This document shows positions 6,586 to 8,514 of a stretch of 8,514 bases of DNA, piece after piece. The stretch spans positions 1-8,514 of the forward strand of contig CAVFDI010000068.1 in NCBI GenBank assembly GCA_963621145.1, read 5' to 3'. This DNA is from W0P28-013 sp963621145 (GTDB lineage: Bacteria > Bacteroidota > Bacteroidia > Bacteroidales > Paludibacteraceae). The notes under the pieces were generated by a model. That model saw nothing but the letters and a program-made list of their open reading frames with translations, searched no databases and was not told the DNA's origin. The translations under genes and the position numbers were made by a program. The stretch's first letter is position 1; each line of letters opens with the position of its first letter.

Positions 6586-7781
6586 AACGCTACACACACT
6601 TTATATTTGCTGTATTGATGCTGGCTGCAACGGCTTGTCGCAACCATAGTTTGGATCTGATGAATCCCGACAACGTGTCGTACACCAAGCCATCGGAGCA
6701 GTTTCAAGCCATCTGGAACGGAATAAACAACAGCTACGCATTTTGGGACATCGACCCAACCGATTGGGATGCAATCTACAACGAAAATCTTCTAAATTTT
6801 TACGCACTCGACGATGTGGTTGCCCATGGCGACACCATTCCTACCGACACACTCATACGCTACTACTACGATATTTGTGGGAATATGATCGACCACCACA
6901 TGGCAGTTTTAGTACGAAATCCATGGTGCGGCAAAAACGACGCACAGAAATTTGCCATTCTACCCGGAAAAATTGAGGTAATGCAACGTAACTATTACCA
7001 TGATAAATTCAGCGATTCGCTGGTAATAAACTGTCTTTCGAAACTCGATAACACCAATTTTGCCTACGCCTGCGACACCAGCAAAAATAGTGTGATTGTG
7101 GCCGACATCGACGGCATTGCCTATCTGAAACTCTCTGGCTATATGCTCGCTGGCATGGCTGGCAAAACCGACTCAATGTCGCTCGACATACTGAATGCGT
7201 ACGGCATATTCTACAATTTGATACAGCAACCCAACTTGAAAGGTGTGATTTTGGACAATCGTGGAAATAACGGCGGCTATGTAGCAGACCTCAGTTATGT
7301 GATTGCACCATTCATCGATGGCGATCTGAAAATTGGCGATACACGCCGCAAAGAGGGACTAGGACGCTACGACTACACTCCTTGGATTCCATTCTCGGTG
7401 TGCGACAACAACCAACTAGCCATTACCAATGTGCCCATTGTGGCATTAGCCGACATAAACTCCGTGAGCATGGGCGAGATCACAACCTATGCCATTTCGT
7501 TGCTGCCAAAAGGCTGTGTAATAGGCGAACGCACTTGGGGCGGCAATGGACCACTGCTTGGTAACTTCGAAATAAACTACGGTGGCACCTTTGGCGACCG
7601 CAATCTCAAAAACACCTACCACTACGTCTACACTTCGACCGATGTACTGCGCATGGCCGATGGCAAAATCTACGAAGCACAAGGCATTTCGCCAAACATC
7701 GAAGTGCTTTTCGATGCCGAACAAATGCAGGCTGGCAACGATGTTCAACTGAATGCAGCGCTGGACTATATTCTTCGTTGA
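6582..7781 (+). CDS. Tricorn-like S41 family peptidase, lipoprotein
   Basis: Predicted envelope serine peptidase anchored as a lipoprotein. The signal ends in the lipobox ATAC with Cys19; the next residues (RNHS) lack the acidic surface-export signal, so a periplasm-facing location is more likely. Residues about 40-75 (FQAIWNGINNSYAFW...DWDAIYNE) resemble the tricorn C1 helical region that precedes S41 domains. The peptidase core shows DHH (104-106), at the usual position of the LxDxHT motif, then LDNRGNNGG (224-232), ADINSVSMGE with candidate nucleophile Ser296 (290-299), IGERTWGGNG (314-323) and a closing QGISPNIEV (367-375). CtpA/Tsp-type enzymes carry a catalytic Lys in the GK segment; here the position is GGN, so a Ser/His tricorn-type mechanism is inferred, or loss of activity. 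No PDZ domain is recognisable. The start overlaps the preceding barrel gene by 4 nt, so the two are probably made together. Confidence 0.85.
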   Translation: MKRYTHFIFAVLMLAATACRNHSLDLMNPDNVSYTKPSEQFQAIWNGINNSYAFWDIDPTDWDAIYNENLLNFYALDDVVAHGDTIPTDTLIRYYYDICGNMIDHHMAVLVRNPWCGKNDAQKFAILPGKIEVMQRNYYHDKFSDSLVINCLSKLDNTNFAYACDTSKNSVIVADIDGIAYLKLSGYMLAGMAGKTDSMSLDILNAYGIFYNLIQQPNLKGVILDNRGNNGGYVADLSYVIAPFIDGDLKIGDTRRKEGLGRYDYTPWIPFSVCDNNQLAITNVPIVALADINSVSMGEITTYAISLLPKGCVIGERTWGGNGPLLGNFEINYGGTFGDRNLKNTYHYVYTSTDVLRMADGKIYEAQGISPNIEVLFDAEQMQAGNDVQLNAALDYILR

Positions 7782-7846
7782 AGAGTTAAATGATTACAAT
7801 GTAATACTATTTTCATTTGAAAATTGCGCAGTGCTTATAACTACCT

Positions 7847-7874
7847 AATTATCAATTGTCAATTATCAATTACC
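7847..7874. repeat. Heptanucleotide tandem repeat upstream of a lipoprotein gene
   Basis: Four contiguous 7-nt units, AATTATC, AATTGTC, AATTATC and AATTACC, occupy 7847-7874 and end 6 nt before the ATG at 7881. The array lies inside the probable leader or intercistronic region. A frame reading through it from a TTG at 7824 yields only the low-complexity peptide NYLIINCQLSITKK, which argues that the gene starts after the array. The rest of the 7782-7880 gap has two tiny AT-rich inverted repeats (ATTAC/GTAAT, 7793-7805; ATTTTCA/TGAAAAT, 7809-7824) and no convincing terminator. Confidence 0.75.
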
Positions 7875-7880
7875 AAGAAG

Positions 7881-8387
7881 ATGAAACTAAAAGCACTTTT
7901 AGTTGTCGCTGCCCTACTCACTGCTTGTGGCGCACAAAAAAAAGATGTTCCGCCAATCGAGCCAAATGCAGCTGCCGATAGTCTGCAAGCCATCTACAAC
8001 GATGTTTTGGCCGCTTATAATGGCGAAAAAACAGCAACGCAAGCCGAGATTGACACGCGCTACCTCACGGCCGACTACAATGCGCTTTTGCAGCAAGTAG
8101 CCGCAGCCGACGAAGCCGTCGAGGCTGATGGCATGATTGGATTTTTCGACTACGATCATTGGCTTTTTGCGCAGGATTATGGCGAACTTTCAGCCACTGT
8201 CGATGGCTGCGAATACGTTGGCGATAGTGTCTATTTGGCCGAAATTAGTCTGAAAAATTTTGGAACAACGCAAAAAATTGAAGTTTCGCTAACGCTCGAA
8301 AATGGTCGCTGCCTCATCGACGACATGCGCCCACTGAGCAACGAAAAGACTGAAAAACAGCGCATGCGTGAATATTTAAAACGTTGA
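7881..8387 (+). CDS. Small lipoprotein, DUF3828-like
   Basis: A 168-residue predicted lipoprotein of unknown function. The ATG at 7881 is preferred over an upstream TTG at 7824 because it gives a compact signal (MKLKALLVVAALLTAC) with lipobox LTAC and Cys16, and because the upstream codons translate a repeat array. AAGAAG just before the ATG may help initiation. After a short linker the domain runs from about residue 33 to 152. It includes YNDVLAAYNG, YLTADYNALLQQV (61-73), FDYDHWLFAQDY (89-100), alternating strands (DSVYLAEISLKNFG, KIEVSLTLENG) and CLIDDMRP (144-151). The pattern D-D-W...QD followed by a late IDD resembles the DUF3828 family of small secreted proteins; this assignment is by eye and tentative. 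It follows the S41 gene by 99 nt without a clear terminator or promoter, so co-transcription is plausible. Confidence 0.75.
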   Translation: MKLKALLVVAALLTACGAQKKDVPPIEPNAAADSLQAIYNDVLAAYNGEKTATQAEIDTRYLTADYNALLQQVAAADEAVEADGMIGFFDYDHWLFAQDYGELSATVDGCEYVGDSVYLAEISLKNFGTTQKIEVSLTLENGRCLIDDMRPLSNEKTEKQRMREYLKR

Positions 8388-8422
8388 TAAGTTTAGCGCA
8401 CTACAGATAGACAGCGCATCAA

Positions 8423-8460
8423 CCTGAAACCTGAAACCTGAAACTTGAAACCTGAAACCT
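8423..8460. repeat. Heptanucleotide tandem repeat (CCTGAAA) before the last gene
   Basis: Five consecutive 7-nt units (CCTGAAA three times, CTTGAAA, CCTGAAA) plus a partial CCT run from 8423 to 8460. The array ends 5 nt before the ATG at 8466. The unit differs from the AATTATC array upstream of 7881 but has the same length and the same position relative to a start codon. Confidence 0.85.
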
Positions 8461-8465
8461 TTTAG

Positions 8466-8514
8466 ATGAAACTTGCACTTTACTACATCATAGCCATAAA
8501 CATTGTGGCATTTG
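8466..8514 (+). CDS. Start of a membrane protein, possibly DUF1294 (truncated by window end)
   Basis: Only 16 codons are visible: MKLALYYIIAINIVAF. They form the beginning of a hydrophobic segment without a lipobox. The run of aromatic and aliphatic residues with an Asn before a further hydrophobic stretch resembles the N-terminus of small DUF1294 membrane proteins, but so short a fragment cannot prove it. It lies 78 nt after the DUF3828-like gene, in the same direction, with a CCTGAAA repeat array in the gap. Confidence 0.4.
   Translation, partial: MKLALYYIIAINIVAF

Noticed and set aside
7793..7824. Terminator after the S41 peptidase gene
   Set aside because: Two inverted repeats are present (ATTAC/GTAAT and ATTTTCA/TGAAAAT), but both stems are short and AT-only or nearly so, with tiny loops and no T tract.
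7824..7880. Upstream TTG start extending the DUF3828-like lipoprotein by 19 residues
   Set aside because: The added residues translate an AT-rich heptamer array and would place non-signal residues before a normal lipoprotein signal peptide; the ATG at 7881 fits far better.
5845..8514. Novel defence or mobile system in the right-hand gene run
   Set aside because: All products look like envelope proteins (barrel, lipoproteins, membrane protein). No nuclease, transposase, integrase, toxin or helicase motifs were found.

Overview
The window looks like ordinary chromosomal DNA from an anaerobic member of the Bacteroidales (Bacteroidota). The evidence is three promoter-like TAnnTTTG (-7) elements, A-rich leaders without clear Shine-Dalgarno sequences, Bacteroidales-style lipoproteins and a PorT-like outer-membrane barrel, a long single-chain pyruvate:ferredoxin oxidoreductase, and short AT-rich tandem repeats confined to intergenic DNA. 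Species cannot be assigned from this sequence alone.

Layout. The left edge (1-24) holds half of a possible REP-like palindrome. A promoter-like element precedes a plus-strand TM1586-type nitroreductase (191-865). This gene converges on a minus-strand lipoprotein gene (971-1864), with a strong hairpin terminator between them (923-950). Upstream of the lipoprotein gene on the same strand is nifJ (1961-5509), which ends in a long hairpin that folds well only as minus-strand RNA. A 335-bp divergent region (5510-5844) carries a promoter-like element for each direction and two short repeat arrays. To the right is a plus-strand run: a PorT-like barrel (5845-6585), overlapping by 4 nt a tricorn-like S41 peptidase lipoprotein (6582-7781), then a small DUF3828-like lipoprotein (7881-8387), then the first 16 codons of a possible DUF1294 membrane protein (8466-8514). 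The last two start codons directly follow heptanucleotide repeat arrays.

How the genes relate. NifJ is central fermentative metabolism: it makes acetyl-CoA and reduced ferredoxin. The nitroreductase is a flavin enzyme that may draw on the same reductant pool, but nothing links them directly. The right-hand run encodes envelope proteins; the barrel and the S41 lipoprotein are probably translationally coupled. No mobile element, CRISPR array, RNA gene or defence cassette is visible.

The points most worth a second look are: a one-base defect in the A-tract at the natural start of the 971-1864 lipoprotein gene; the intergenic arrays with roughly 7-nt or 8-9-nt periods; the extreme codon bias of nifJ, which creates a very long spurious antisense frame; and an extra seven-cysteine segment inside NifJ. 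I found no convincing undescribed multi-gene system.
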